From Phycisphaerae bacterium (GTDB lineage Bacteria > Planctomycetota > Phycisphaerae > UBA1845), in contig JAJDDQ010000070.1 of assembly GCA_029260215.1 (NCBI GenBank), forward strand, positions 1 through 64,000: 64,000 nt of DNA, in the 5' to 3' direction. The translations under genes were made by a program, and so were the position numbers. Positions 26,098 to 36,235 of the stretch are shown here, in pieces (positions within the stretch are counted from its first letter, which is position 1; each line of letters opens with the position of its first letter). Below the pieces are notes generated by a model. It worked only from the letters and a program-made list of their open reading frames with translations. It searched no databases and was not told the origin of the DNA.

Positions 26098-26910
26098 TCA
26101 GGCCTGTGGTGTGGGATTGGTCGCATCGACGGAACGCGCTGGCGGGTCGAGCGCAAGAGGCTTGTCGAATTCGTCGCCCCGGAAAGTATTCCCAAGATAT
26201 TCCGAGCGAACAGTCTGATTCTGAATCAGTGTCCTCGGCTTGCCCGACGCAAGGATGCGCCCCTCGACCAGAATGTAGCTGCGATCGGTGACAGCCAGCG
26301 TCTCCCGAACATTGTGGTCGGTCAGCAGCACGGCGATGCCGCGCTCTTCGCGCAAACGTAATATTTCCCGCTGAAGCTCCTGCACCGCGATCGGGTCCAC
26401 CCCGCTGAATGGTTCGTCCAGCAGAATCAGCTTCGGCTTGGTCACCAGTGCGCGGGCGATCTCCAGCTTGCGACGCTCGCCGCCGCTGAGCGTCTTCGCG
26501 ATTTGCCGGGCCTGCTTGCTCAATCCGAATTGATCGATCAACTGCCGGGCAGTCTCAAGCCGCTCCCGCCGCGTCGTGCCCCGAAGACTTTCCAGAATTG
26601 CAAGTAGATTCTGCTCGACCGTCAGTCTTTGGAAAACGCTCGGCTCCTGAGCGAGATACCCCATCCCGACTTGAGCGCGTTTGTACATAGCCAAGCGATG
26701 CACATCCCGCCCGTCGAAGCGTACTTCTCCGCTGTTCGCGTCGATCATGCCGATCACGATGCGGAAGCTGGTGGTCTTTCCGGCTCCGTTTCGCCCGAGC
26801 AGACCGACGATTTCCGCCGGTTCGACCGAAAAGCTCACGTCGTTGACCACAACGCGCCCGTCGAAACTCTTCACAATGTTGCGCACGTCAAGCAGTGGGT
26901 GACTGGGCAT
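26098..26910 (-). CDS. lptB: LPS export ABC transporter ATP-binding protein
   Basis: The protein is 270 residues from ATG 26,910 (MPSHPLLDVRNIVKSFDG). Walker A is GRNGAGKTTSFRIVIG, the Q-loop is YLAQEPSVFQRLTVEQN, the signature is LSGGERRKLEIARAL, Walker B is LILLDEPFSGVDPIA and the switch is TDHNVRE. YLAQEPSVFQRLT and PFSGVDPIAV are hallmarks of LptB, which powers LPS extraction by LptFG. A ~30-residue C-terminal extension follows the core. lptA, lptC and lptFG are not in the window. Confidence 0.9.
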   Translation of the reverse strand: MPSHPLLDVRNIVKSFDGRVVVNDVSFSVEPAEIVGLLGRNGAGKTTSFRIVIGMIDANSGEVRFDGRDVHRLAMYKRAQVGMGYLAQEPSVFQRLTVEQNLLAILESLRGTTRRERLETARQLIDQFGLSKQARQIAKTLSGGERRKLEIARALVTKPKLILLDEPFSGVDPIAVQELQREILRLREERGIAVLLTDHNVRETLAVTDRSYILVEGRILASGKPRTLIQNQTVRSEYLGNTFRGDEFDKPLALDPPARSVDATNPTPQA

Positions 26911-27527
26911 TGGGAAACCGAGGCTTACAGGAAAGCCAATCGTCGTGGATTCTTTGTTAATAACTTGGACATCAGCACCTTGACACACCCTGCGCAAACA
27001 GGGTTCCAGCACCAAGGGCTGGTTTCAAGCACGACTTTGGTGCTCGGGGCAGGGGCTTAACGAATCGTAACGTCATCATAAAAAACAAGTTACCTGTTTT
27101 TTGGGCAATATTCCAGCCTTCTGATTCGCGCCGTTTTGGAGCGACATGCCGACATTGTTGATTTTTCCATCCAGACACAACCGGCGACGCCGAATCGAAG
27201 CCAACGGTGTGGATAAGTTGTCACCAAAATCAATACGCCAGCCAGAAATTCACAGCCTCAACAAACGGCACCTTCCGGGCAAGCGTACGCGACACGCCCC
27301 GCGGCTGAGCGTTACGAATTAACACACCCGGTCGCAAATGTCCATCCGCCGGTCTGAGTCGGCTGCGACTTCCGGCCCGGGACGCGAACGTGTCGGCGAA
27401 AGACTGAACGGTACGCGTCGCGCGGTGCCCACGTATCGCTTTGCGGAAAAAACAGAGTCAAACACATGATTGCGACAGACGGTTTCCCGGATAAAATGAG
27501 GCCACTCCGAATCTATGAAAAACAACC
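26911..27527. other. Divergent lptB/gyrA gap
   Basis: No gene is seen. It contains one perfect DnaA-box match (TGTGGATAA, 27,208-27,216), an inverted repeat AAAAAACA / TGTTTTTT near 27,080-27,105, and the gyrA promoter. A single box is not enough to call a replication origin. Confidence 0.4.
27470..27497 (+). promoter_or_regulatory. Candidate gyrA promoter
   Basis: TTGCGA and TAAAAT are separated by 16 nt, ending 30 nt before the gyrA start. Confidence 0.45.
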
Positions 27528-30167
27528 ATGTATGGAGCATCCGGGATGGCTGACACGCCGCAACCCACTGAGGATAGGTGGGAACCACTTTCGATCGTCA
27601 ACGAGATGCAGGACTCGTACCTGACCTACGCGATGAGCGTGATTACCTCACGCGCCCTGCCCGATGCGCGCGATGGGCTGAAACCGTCGCAGCGTCGTAT
27701 CCTCGTCGCGATGAACGATCTCAACCTTGGTCCCCGTTCTCAGCATCGCAAGTGTGCGAAGGTCGCGGGCGATACGTCGGGAAATTACCACCCGCACGGT
27801 GAGCAGGTTATTTATCCCACGCTCGTCCGTTTGGCTCAGCATTGGAACATGCGCTACAAGCTCGTCGACGGGCAGGGAAACTTCGGCTCCGTCGATGGCG
27901 ACCCACCGGCAGCCATGCGTTACACCGAAGTGCGCATGGACGCGCATTCCACCGAGCTGCTCGGCGACCTTGAATTCGACACCGTGGATTTCGTACCCAA
28001 CTACGACACCACGCGCACCGAGCCGACCGTGCTCCCCGGCAAGTTTCCAAACCTTTTGGTCAACGGCTGCTCGGGCATCGCAGTGGGGATGGCCACCAAC
28101 ATGCCGCCGCACAATCTCTCGGAGATTTGCGACGCGATCGTGCTGGTTATCGATGAACCCGATTGCACGCTCGAACAACTCCTTCAGAAAGTGCCAGGCC
28201 CGGACTTTCCCACCTCCGGCGAAATCTGCGGCCGGCGTGGTATTGTCGATGCATACAAGACCGGTCGCGGCTCGCTCACCATGCGCGGCAAGTACAATAT
28301 CGAGGAGGGGCGAGGCGGGCGCAAGACCATCGTCATCACCGAGATTCCGTATCAGGTCATGCGCTGCACCGTTACCGAGCGCATTGCGGCAGCCGTCAAG
28401 AACGGAACGATTCAGGACGTTGCCAACGTCAACGACGCGTCGGACCGCAAGTATCCCATCCGTATCGAAGTCGATCTGAAACGAGACGCCAACGAAGACG
28501 TTGTCATCAACCAGCTCTATCGCTACACGCCGCTGCAGACGAATTACTCGATCAGCAACACCGCGCTGGTCGATGGCCAACCCGTCCTGCTCCCGCTCAA
28601 GGGTTTGCTCGAAATCTACATTCTGCACCGCCGAGAGGTGATTCGCAGACGAACCGACTTCCTGCTCAAACGTGCCCGTCAGAAGGCCCACATTCTCGAA
28701 GCGCTCATCCTCGCCGTCGGCGATATCGACGCCATCATCGAGCTGATCAAAACCTCGGATTCGCCCGACCACGCTCGTACACGACTGATGGCGCGCGACC
28801 TCAAGCTCATCGAAGCGGCTACCCTGCACAATCTTCTGCCCGAACGTTTCGTCAACCGTTTCGCGAACAAGCCGCATCGCCTGACCGTCGTGCAGGCCAA
28901 CGCCATCCTCGCCATGCAGCTCCAGCGACTGACTGGGCTGGAGATTGAAAAACTGGCACGCGACTACGCGAAGCTGATCGAGGAAATCGAGGGCTACGAA
29001 TTCATCCTTTCCGATGAACGTCACATACTCGACATCATTCGCGAAGACGTGCTCGAGCTGAAGCAGAAGTACGGCGATCGCCGCCGCACGCTTTTCAACG
29101 AAGAAGTCGGCGACTTCTCCATCGAAGAATTGATCCCCGACGAACAAACCGTCGTCACCATGTCGCACGCCGGCTACATCAAACGCACCGACATCGACAG
29201 CTACCGCAAGCAAGGCCGAGGCGGGCGAGGCATCCGCGGCAGCGACGCGCGCGAGGGCGACTTTCTCGAACACCTGTTCGTGGCCAACACGCACGACTAC
29301 CTGCTCGTCTTCACCGATCGCGGGCGCGTTTACTGGCTTCGTGTGTTCGACCTGCCGTCCATGGCCCGGACAGCCAAGGGACGTGCGGTCGCCAATCTCA
29401 TCCAGATGCAGCCGAACGAACGGCACTGTGCTATTCTGCCGGTGCGCCAGTTCGAGGAGTTGTTCATTATTTTCGCGACGGCCAAGGGCATCGTCAAAAA
29501 GACGCCGATGGCCGCCTATAGTCGTCCGCGCTCGAACGGCATTATCGCCATCTCGCTGGACGAAGATGACAAACTGATCGACGTTGGCGTGACGGACGGG
29601 GAATGCGAAGTTGTGCTCGGCACCAGGCTGGGAATGGCCGCCCGTTTTATTGAGACCGATGTCCGCGCCATGGGCAGAACCGCACGCGGCGTCAAAGGGA
29701 TTTCCCTGAGCGGGGAGGATCGCGTCGTCAACATGGTGGCTGTCCGCCCCGATCAGAGCATTCTGACCATCTGCGAAAACGGATTCGGCAAACGCACGCC
29801 GATCGACGAATACCGTTTGATCCGCCGTGGCGGAAAGGGCGTCATAAACATCAAGGTCACCGACCGCAACGGCCAGGTTGTGGCCGTCCAGGCCGTCCAC
29901 GATGACGACGAGTTGATGATCATCACCAGCGGCGGCATTATGCTGCGTACGGACCTGTCCGCCGTCCGCGCCATAGGTAGAAATACTCAGGGCGTGCGGC
30001 TCATTCGCGTTGACGATGGCGATACGGTTGTGGCCGTCGCCAAAATTATTACCGAGGAATCCGACTCCGGAAACGGTGAAAACGGCTCTGACGACGATGC
30101 GGGCACGCCGCCAGCAGCGCCGGACGCACCGAGCCAAGGTTCTGCGGATTCTGAAGATTCCAGGTGA
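27528..30167 (+). CDS. gyrA: DNA gyrase subunit A
   Basis: The protein is 879 residues (ATG 27,528; MADTPQP at 27,546 also possible). The N-terminal breakage domain shows [37 protein letters not shown] and catalytic Y132 in [10 protein letters not shown]. The C-terminal DNA-wrapping domain starts after ~530 and has a gyrase-type GyrA box, QGRGGRG, so it is gyrase rather than topoisomerase IV. The quinolone-determining region is atypical: the residues aligned with E. coli Ser83 and Asp87 are Q93 and P97. It ends in an acidic tail ([12 protein letters not shown]). It introduces negative supercoils with GyrB, which is not in the window. Confidence 0.93.
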   Translation: MYGASGMADTPQPTEDRWEPLSIVNEMQDSYLTYAMSVITSRALPDARDGLKPSQRRILVAMNDLNLGPRSQHRKCAKVAGDTSGNYHPHGEQVIYPTLVRLAQHWNMRYKLVDGQGNFGSVDGDPPAAMRYTEVRMDAHSTELLGDLEFDTVDFVPNYDTTRTEPTVLPGKFPNLLVNGCSGIAVGMATNMPPHNLSEICDAIVLVIDEPDCTLEQLLQKVPGPDFPTSGEICGRRGIVDAYKTGRGSLTMRGKYNIEEGRGGRKTIVITEIPYQVMRCTVTERIAAAVKNGTIQDVANVNDASDRKYPIRIEVDLKRDANEDVVINQLYRYTPLQTNYSISNTALVDGQPVLLPLKGLLEIYILHRREVIRRRTDFLLKRARQKAHILEALILAVGDIDAIIELIKTSDSPDHARTRLMARDLKLIEAATLHNLLPERFVNRFANKPHRLTVVQANAILAMQLQRLTGLEIEKLARDYAKLIEEIEGYEFILSDERHILDIIREDVLELKQKYGDRRRTLFNEEVGDFSIEELIPDEQTVVTMSHAGYIKRTDIDSYRKQGRGGRGIRGSDAREGDFLEHLFVANTHDYLLVFTDRGRVYWLRVFDLPSMARTAKGRAVANLIQMQPNERHCAILPVRQFEELFIIFATAKGIVKKTPMAAYSRPRSNGIIAISLDEDDKLIDVGVTDGECEVVLGTRLGMAARFIETDVRAMGRTARGVKGISLSGEDRVVNMVAVRPDQSILTICENGFGKRTPIDEYRLIRRGGKGVINIKVTDRNGQVVAVQAVHDDDELMIITSGGIMLRTDLSAVRAIGRNTQGVRLIRVDDGDTVVAVAKIITEESDSGNGENGSDDDAGTPPAAPDAPSQGSADSEDSR

Positions 30168-30251
30168 CAGGTCATTCGGTGCAGGCGATACTGCAACCGG
30201 CGGCGGTGTGCCCGGTTTAATCTGCGGAACCCCAGACGAGAGTGTGAAATC

Positions 30252-31193
30252 ATGCACAAGTTCATGTCGATCGTGCTTGCGTTGATTCTGACCGTGACGT
30301 CCTTCGCGCCGCGCGCCCACGCTCAGTTCGTGGACAACGGAAACACCCCTGCCCAAAATGTGCGTAACCGCGGAGCGCGTTCTCCGGGGCTTCTCGTGCG
30401 TGCCGGCATCGCGAATCGCGCACAGGGGGGGAATATCACTCAGGCTGCTCCGCCCGACCTGAACCTGCGCGTCAATCTGCTTACCGAATTGATTCGCAAC
30501 ATCTTTGCCACGCTCGCGGGCTTGGTTCCGTTTCTGCCGACGCTTTTTGACAATCCGACCGATCCCGTCGGTGGTGGCAATACCGGCGGCGGCGGTGGCG
30601 TTGCTGGCGGCGACACCGGCCTCGGGGGCGGCGTGGGACTCGACGATGTGGTCATCACCGAGGTCGCCCACAACGGCAATGTTGTTCTAGTCGAACTGCT
30701 CAATCGTGGACCGATCCAGCAGCGCATCGACGGATGGCGCTTTCACGACGGCATCAACGTCAGCCCGCCTTTGCCGGTTATCGAGTTGGACCGGCTTGCG
30801 ACAATTGTGGTGCAGCTTGGCGGGGAGACGCCGGTAGTCGGAGCGGATGCGTTCCTGCCTTATCGCGTGCAGTCCATCGCATCCGGCGAACTCGCACTCT
30901 ACAATTTCTCGCCCGACGAAGACGTCTTGCCCATCGAGGATTCCAGTCGCCTTATCGATTACATTCAGTGGAATGACACCACACTGGAACGCGACCCGCC
31001 GCTCGAAAACGTGGCTGTTTCCGCGAACTTGTGGGGCGAAATCGACTTCATTCCGTCGTCGTTGGCCAACATGACGTTTCAGTTGGACGGTGCCGCCGAG
31101 CCACGCATGACAACGTCGTCTCAGGATATCACCATCGCCCCGTTCAGCGAAAACACGCTCGGCACAGCCGGGAGTGCTTTGGCTGGTCCGTAA
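30252..31193 (+). CDS. Secreted protein, lamin-tail-like domain
   Basis: The protein is 313 residues. A signal peptide (MHKFMSIVLALILTVTSF...AHA) is cleaved near residue 25. Residues about 60-100 are helical and hydrophobic, followed by a Gly-rich linker (GGGNTGGGGGVAGGDTGL). The C-terminal half (VVITEVAHNGNVVLVELLNR, GWRFHDG, DYIQWND) has the look of a lamin-tail-like immunoglobulin fold found in many secreted bacterial proteins. Function unknown. It starts 84 nt after gyrA but is probably not functionally linked. Confidence 0.55.
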   Translation: MHKFMSIVLALILTVTSFAPRAHAQFVDNGNTPAQNVRNRGARSPGLLVRAGIANRAQGGNITQAAPPDLNLRVNLLTELIRNIFATLAGLVPFLPTLFDNPTDPVGGGNTGGGGGVAGGDTGLGGGVGLDDVVITEVAHNGNVVLVELLNRGPIQQRIDGWRFHDGINVSPPLPVIELDRLATIVVQLGGETPVVGADAFLPYRVQSIASGELALYNFSPDEDVLPIEDSSRLIDYIQWNDTTLERDPPLENVAVSANLWGEIDFIPSSLANMTFQLDGAAEPRMTTSSQDITIAPFSENTLGTAGSALAGP

Positions 31194-31290
31194 AGGACCG
31201 CCCGCCGCGCCTTCGGCGGACGAGGATGGTTCTTGCACTGAATGTGCGGCTTTTGTGCATTAACGACACCCACGCTTCCGTGATCGCTTC

Positions 31291-31950
31291 GTGATGGACG
31301 GCGAGCTCAAAACACACACGTCGATCCGCCCAACCATCCTCTGCCCGCGTGAGCGGCCGGTTGCTCTGTTCACCGCAATCTACATGGCCGTCTTTTCAGT
31401 AGTGGCCATGTCTCGGGCCAATTACGAATTCGCTCTGTATGCCGGTGTGATCATCGTCCTTTACACGCTCTTGCTGATCAATCAACGCCGTCTGCGTTTT
31501 GACGGAACCATCCTCTGGGGACTGTCGCTGTGGGGGCTTTTGCACATGGCCGGCGGGAACATTCGCATCGGCGAGGGGGTTCTCTATAGCGTGCAACTGA
31601 TCCCGTCGATGCTGCGATTCGACGAGTTCGTCCATTTCTGCGGCTTTGGCGTGGCGACACTGGCCTGTCATCACCTGCTTTGCACGCACCTGCGGCCAGG
31701 GGCCGGCCGAGGGGCCATGTTCAAGACTCTGGTCGTGCTCATGGGCTGCGGAGTCGGAGCCGTCAACGAAGTGTTGGAGTATGTAGCCGTGTTGGTCGTG
31801 CCTGAGACCGGCGTCGGTGGATACCAGAACACACTATGGGACATGGTCTTCAATCTGTTCGGGGCCGTCGCCGCCGTGACTTACCTCTCCGTCAGCGGAA
31901 GCCTTGGGTTCTCAGGAGAGGCTGAACGGGGCGACTCTCTCTGCGAGTAG
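31291..31950 (+). CDS. DUF2238 (YjdF-like) membrane protein
   Basis: The protein is 219 residues (GTG 31,291 or ATG 31,294, no clear Shine-Dalgarno). At least five hydrophobic helices are seen. The segment SMLRFDEFVHFCGFGVATLA, then GAVNEVLEYVAVLVVPETGVGGYQNTLWDMVFNLFGA, matches the DUF2238 family of inner-membrane proteins with conserved His, Glu and Asp residues within the membrane. Biochemical role is unknown. It has no obvious operon partner. Confidence 0.7.
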   Translation: MMDGELKTHTSIRPTILCPRERPVALFTAIYMAVFSVVAMSRANYEFALYAGVIIVLYTLLLINQRRLRFDGTILWGLSLWGLLHMAGGNIRIGEGVLYSVQLIPSMLRFDEFVHFCGFGVATLACHHLLCTHLRPGAGRGAMFKTLVVLMGCGVGAVNEVLEYVAVLVVPETGVGGYQNTLWDMVFNLFGAVAAVTYLSVSGSLGFSGEAERGDSLCE

Positions 31951-31981
31951 CGCGGCTCGTTTTGTGCAAACTGAAACCGTT

Positions 31982-34432
31982 CTAGGATCGATCGGGGTTG
32001 GACTTGGTCGCTTTCGCTCCGCGCGCCAGACGCTGGGACGTGTTCTTGCTCTGGTGCAGTTCGAGCGATTTGCGCAGGCAATCCATCGCCTCATCTTTCT
32101 TGGCGTTCATCTCGAACGCGCGGGCCTTCTGCTCCCAGGCAGCCGCCTCAACGTGCCGGTTCCCGTGCCGCCGAGCCAGATCGATGCGTTTGTCCACGTA
32201 ATCGAACGCCGCGTCCGCTTGGCTTCGCTTCATGCACAGCTCGGCGTGGTACTCGTACGCAACCGTCATGCCATTCCAGAATTCGGTCGTGCCCAACACT
32301 TCCACGGCATCGTCGAGATGCGACTGGCACAATTCTAACTCGTTCATCTTCAGGTAGCAGCGTCCGAGATTTGCGTGGCAGACGCCGATGTTGACCTGAT
32401 CCTCCAGTTCCTCCGCCCAGGTCAGCGCCTTGCGATAATACTCCAGCGCATCCTGCACCCGGCCTTGGCGCAGGGCGATTTCTCCGCGACCGTTGTAGGG
32501 CGACACCATGGACGCCGTCGCACCCAGCGAAAATCTGATCTCAATCGCTTCCTCGAACGCCGTGTCCGCCTCGCCAAGACGCTCCATCTTCGAAAGCACA
32601 AAACCGAGGTTGTTTAGTTGCTTGGCCAACAGCGGCAGCAGGTTCATGTCGCCCGCAAGATCGACGGCTGACTGAAAGAATTCGAGCGCGTGGTCCAAAT
32701 CGCCTTTGAAATAGTAGGTCACACCGAGGTTGCCGGTGGCTTCGATCAACCGAAAAGGATCGTTGTTCGCACGGGCCAGTTTCGCCGCAAGCCGATGATT
32801 GTAGATGGCCTCATCGCTTCGGTTCTGCCGATTCAGACACACGCCCAGCAGACTCAGCAACTCCACCGATTCCGGATCATCCTCCAATCCCTTTTCCGCC
32901 AAATCAATTGCCTGGGCGTAACGACCCGCCGCGAACGCCCTCTGACCGGCAGCACAAAGCTTCGCGGAACGCGAATTCGTCGGCCTCTCGAACGCCACCT
33001 GTTTCGATCCTCCGAAACCCAGAGCGCAGATTACCTCGTGCGCCACACGCGCCTGAAGATCAATAACGTTGTCAACGGATCCTGTTACGCGAACCAGAAG
33101 TTTGCCCGCCTCACGAGATGACACCACGCGCGACGCGTTGACCAGTATGCGGTCGTCCGAAGTCTGAAAGCTGCCGCGTATGACCACGCCCGCGCCCACG
33201 CGCCGTGCAGCGGCCAGAAGCTCGGTGTTGGACAACTCCCCAAGCGAACCCAACTGCACACGCCCGATTAGCGCCAGCAACTCCTGGCGATCCACCACCT
33301 GCACGGCTCCGCTTTTGAGCAGCGCGGCATGAACATCCACCGCGATCGCAGTGCCAAGCCAGTCGTCGTCCTCATTGCGGGACAGATTCTCAAACGGCAG
33401 TACCACGTACGCTGTCGGCGTGCCCACCTGCTGCACGCCGAATCTGGACGGCAAACTCATGTCGCCAAGCCAGTCCACAACCTCCGCGGCCATATCCTCG
33501 CACGACGGGAAGCGATCCAGGGCGTCAGGCAACAAGCAACGCTCGACCATCAGCCTCAACCAGTTCGGGATCGCTGGTGTGATATCGGCGGGCCAATCCA
33601 CCGGCGCGCGACTGTTGTCGTTGACCAGATACTGCAACGGGCCACCGCCTCCAGTCGGAGGGTGGCCGACCAGGAGGTGGTACAGCGTCGCGCCCAGAGA
33701 GTAGACGTCGGATTGTGCGGTCAGCTTCCCGCCTTGCATGCGCTGCTCGGGGGCCATGTAATGAGGTGTGCCGTATCCGAATCCTACGCCGCTCGCATCC
33801 GTCGTCGCGCTCAGGAATTGCACCAGCCCGAGATCGGCGATCTTTACCGAACCGTCCTCGCAGAGAATCAAATTGCTGGGTTTGATGTCCCGGTGCAGCA
33901 ACCCCTGCTCATGCACCGCACTCAAACCGTTCGCGGCGTCGATGGCGATGCGGGCAGCCTGCCCCCAGGGCAGTCGGCCCGTGCTGCGCAAAACGGAGCC
34001 GAGGTCGATACCCTCCACGTGCTCCATCACGAAATACCATTCGTCCCCCTTGCGGTCGCAATCCAGCACGCTCGCCACGTTGGCGTGACGAATGCGAAAA
34101 CCCGCCTTCGCCTCCCGCACGAACCGCTCGCGAGCCTCTTCGGAATAGCCGGGGTCCACCCGGCTGAGGATTTTGACCACGCAAGGCTCGTCCAGGACAA
34201 GGTGCCGCGCCAGATACACGCGACCAGGCCCCTTCTGACGGAGCGGGGTTATCAGACGATAACGATCAACCGGGAGTACATCGTGGTCGCGATATCGGTT
34301 GTCGCGAATCTTGCGGGTCTGAGTCGGAAGGACCGAGCCGCATCGCGGACATCGGCGCAGATTCCCGCCGATCGATGACGCAGTCACCTTCTCATCGCAA
34401 TAACGGCAGTGTATTTCAGGTTCCCGACCCAT
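31982..34432 (-). CDS. Soluble Ser/Thr kinase with zinc ribbon, FlgO-like and TPR regions
   Basis: The protein is 816 residues. A zinc ribbon opens it (C9, C12, C28, C31). The kinase domain spans about 57-345: degenerate glycine loop RQKGPGRVYLA, K87 in VVKIL, E107, HRDIKPSN (D182), ADLGL (D200) and APEQ. An alpha/beta region follows (about 350-500; AYVVLPFENLSRNEDDDWLG, VVIRGSFQTSDDRILV), resembling the FlgO/TolB-like domain attached to some signalling proteins. The rest is at least six TPR repeats. No transmembrane helix is seen, unlike most bacterial Pkn kinases. It is 26 nt downstream of an XRE regulator on the same strand, so the two are likely an operon. Substrate unknown. Confidence 0.85.
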   Translation of the reverse strand: MGREPEIHCRYCDEKVTASSIGGNLRRCPRCGSVLPTQTRKIRDNRYRDHDVLPVDRYRLITPLRQKGPGRVYLARHLVLDEPCVVKILSRVDPGYSEEARERFVREAKAGFRIRHANVASVLDCDRKGDEWYFVMEHVEGIDLGSVLRSTGRLPWGQAARIAIDAANGLSAVHEQGLLHRDIKPSNLILCEDGSVKIADLGLVQFLSATTDASGVGFGYGTPHYMAPEQRMQGGKLTAQSDVYSLGATLYHLLVGHPPTGGGGPLQYLVNDNSRAPVDWPADITPAIPNWLRLMVERCLLPDALDRFPSCEDMAAEVVDWLGDMSLPSRFGVQQVGTPTAYVVLPFENLSRNEDDDWLGTAIAVDVHAALLKSGAVQVVDRQELLALIGRVQLGSLGELSNTELLAAARRVGAGVVIRGSFQTSDDRILVNASRVVSSREAGKLLVRVTGSVDNVIDLQARVAHEVICALGFGGSKQVAFERPTNSRSAKLCAAGQRAFAAGRYAQAIDLAEKGLEDDPESVELLSLLGVCLNRQNRSDEAIYNHRLAAKLARANNDPFRLIEATGNLGVTYYFKGDLDHALEFFQSAVDLAGDMNLLPLLAKQLNNLGFVLSKMERLGEADTAFEEAIEIRFSLGATASMVSPYNGRGEIALRQGRVQDALEYYRKALTWAEELEDQVNIGVCHANLGRCYLKMNELELCQSHLDDAVEVLGTTEFWNGMTVAYEYHAELCMKRSQADAAFDYVDKRIDLARRHGNRHVEAAAWEQKARAFEMNAKKDEAMDCLRKSLELHQSKNTSQRLARGAKATKSNPDRS

Positions 34433-34458
34433 GATTCGGTGCGGGCCTCAAGACGAGG

Positions 34459-35298
34459 CTACCGACTCTTCAACTGTTGGGCGATGTCCAGCAACACGCG
34501 TGACCCCGTATCCCGAGGTAGATGATACCAAAAGGTCACCGTCTCGTTTGGATTTTCGAACGTCCGCGTTCTCGCACGCGCAAAAAGCAGCGGCATCACG
34601 TCGCTCCACGACACGTCGTCCGTCTCCACCCACATGAGCGTGCCAGCTCCGCAAATGTCCGGCAGGCACCAGTCAGCCGCATATCCGATCACCCGCTCGC
34701 TGGCGGGGTCCAGGTGCGGCTTCATCGCGTTTGACCAGCGCAAGGCCATTTGAACCTCGTCCGGCACGGCGTCCAGAGTGCCCTGATTCGCCAAGACGTG
34801 CTCGCGCGCGGATTCAGGCAGACGCTCCACCTCGTAAATGTAGCGCAACGAAACGTCCTTGGTCGCCACCAACGCGGCGATTTGCTCAACCAAAGCCACG
34901 TCACGCTCCTCAGGGAACGGCTCCCTGCTGATCATCCATAGTTTCGCATTCCGAATCCAGCCGCTGCGATCCAGATGGTTCAGCAACTGCGTCAGCGTCA
35001 TGATCGTCATGCCCGAAGGCTGCGTGTCGCGGATGCGACGCGGTGTGTGCCCGATCAGGCCGTCGTCTTCCGCAGGAATCTGTGTCAAACGGTCGCGTGA
35101 CACGCCCATCGCCGTCGCGAGACGCTCCAGATCACGCGCCGTGATGCGGGCCTTGCCGTTTTCCACCTCACTCAGAAATTTTCCCGAGCGCGAAATGGCC
35201 CGTGCGAGCTGCACCTGCGTCATGCCCGCGCGAAGCCGGTTCTTGCGGATCGAAACGCCGATCGAGGCTTCCATTTGTTGTGATTGCGATACTGCCAC
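34459..35298 (-). CDS. XRE-family helix-turn-helix regulator with large C-terminal domain
   Basis: The protein is 279 residues; GTG 35,298 follows AGAGGA, with an internal ATG at 35,274. Residues about 15-70 are a Cro/C1-type HTH (RAGMTQVQLARAISRSGKFL SEVENGKARI). The C-terminal 190 residues (LLNHLDRSGWIRNAKLWMIS, FPEERDVALVEQIAALV) form a mixed domain I do not recognise, perhaps an effector or sensor domain. The next gene on the strand is the TPR kinase, so the regulator may control it, or be a target of its phosphorylation. Confidence 0.75.
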   Translation of the reverse strand: MAVSQSQQMEASIGVSIRKNRLRAGMTQVQLARAISRSGKFLSEVENGKARITARDLERLATAMGVSRDRLTQIPAEDDGLIGHTPRRIRDTQPSGMTIMTLTQLLNHLDRSGWIRNAKLWMISREPFPEERDVALVEQIAALVATKDVSLRYIYEVERLPESAREHVLANQGTLDAVPDEVQMALRWSNAMKPHLDPASERVIGYAADWCLPDICGAGTLMWVETDDVSWSDVMPLLFARARTRTFENPNETVTFWYHLPRDTGSRVLLDIAQQLKSR

Positions 35299-35920
35299 GT
35301 GTTTTTCCTCTCGTGCTCCGCGTAAAACAGGCTAAATGGACCAGATAGTCCTATCTTCACTATCTTTCCAATCATACCGCCCGTGACGAATCGAGCCAAG
35401 GGGTAATCGAAAAACGTTTACCGGTCCTGCACAGAATCTGCCCCGAATTTGCTGAGAATATGTTGACCTTTCCGCAACCCTTCCGTAGATTCACAGCCAG
35501 CGAGGCTCCGATAACGTCGGACCTGGAGCTTGGTTGCGTCGTCCGGCACATCGAGGTACGAACAACCGGGTTCTTTCAATCAATCGGGCACAACGGAATG
35601 TGCCGTTTGTTTCGATGGCGCCGTAATCGCAGGATGCATGTCGCGGCGTCGCGCGATTCGGTCCAAAATTCTTGTTGGCTTTTTCAGATTCGCGAGAGAA
35701 CGCGATGCGCTGCCTTTCCCTCATGCAAAATCTGCACCCGCTGGGCACCCGCCTCCGTGCCACACTCCCGCACATCGTAGCATCGGCGGACTTCCCCACC
35801 GATCGCCAGAGAAAGTCGAATCAATCCTCGCCCGTTCACAACATAAGTATGCACAACGGGTTACATCCGTTGGAATTCGCATTTTTTCGTTCGGTACCAA
35901 CCCCATCCAAGGAGATGACC
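35299..35920. other. Gap without recognised gene
   Basis: Frames here are overlapping and shadow-like. It holds the upstream region of the XRE gene and, at its right end, a strong AAGGAG for the following small ORF. No RNA gene or repeat is seen. Confidence 0.4.
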
Positions 35921-36073
35921 ATGTTTGAGACAATCGAAGTTGTAATGCAGTGGATCGCTCGCGTCGCCCTCGAGACCGGAATGGCCGCTGAATTCACCGG
36001 AGCAGCTAATTGGATCGCCGACGAAATTCCGCTCGGAAGCCTCCCCAGCCTCTTTCAGATGATTGTGGGGTAA
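35921..36073 (+). CDS. Small ORF 1, 50 residues
   Basis: ATG 35,921 has an excellent AAGGAG at 9-10 nt. The peptide is amphipathic: FETIEVVMQWIARVALETG, then AANWIADEIPLGSLPSLFQM. It has no cysteine or signal peptide. The next small ORF starts 3 nt after the stop, so they may be coupled. Role unknown; a bacteriocin-like or regulatory peptide is conceivable but unsupported. Confidence 0.45.
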   Translation: MFETIEVVMQWIARVALETGMAAEFTGAANWIADEIPLGSLPSLFQMIVG

Positions 36074-36076
36074 ATC

Positions 36077-36235
36077 ATGTTTAGCGAAGAAATTGACCAT
36101 CTCAGCGATCTCATGATGCAGCAGGGCGATTGGCCGTATGCGAACAATGATTCGTTCAGCCACAAGGATCCGCACGCGGACACCTTAGCGCTCGATACCG
36201 AAGAGTTGCCCAACGCGGTCGCGGCCGCGCGGTAG
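36077..36235 (+). CDS. Small ORF 2, 52 residues
   Basis: ATG 36,077 with GTGGGG upstream. The peptide is acidic and hydrophilic (FSEEIDHLSDLMMQQGDWPY, DTEELPNAVAAAR). Its 3' end overlaps the 3' end of the convergent gene at 36,185 by about 50 nt, which lowers confidence. Pairing with small ORF 1 is the main support. Confidence 0.35.
   Translation: MFSEEIDHLSDLMMQQGDWPYANNDSFSHKDPHADTLALDTEELPNAVAAAR

Noticed and set aside
27208-27216. oriC at the lptB-gyrA gap
   Set aside because: Only one perfect DnaA box; no box cluster, AT-rich unwinding region or dnaA/dnaN/gyrB genes nearby.
27648-30671. Minus-strand open frame of 1,007 codons opposite gyrA
   Set aside because: Antisense shadow of the high-GC gyrA gene; the translation is Val/Asp/His-rich and matches no family.
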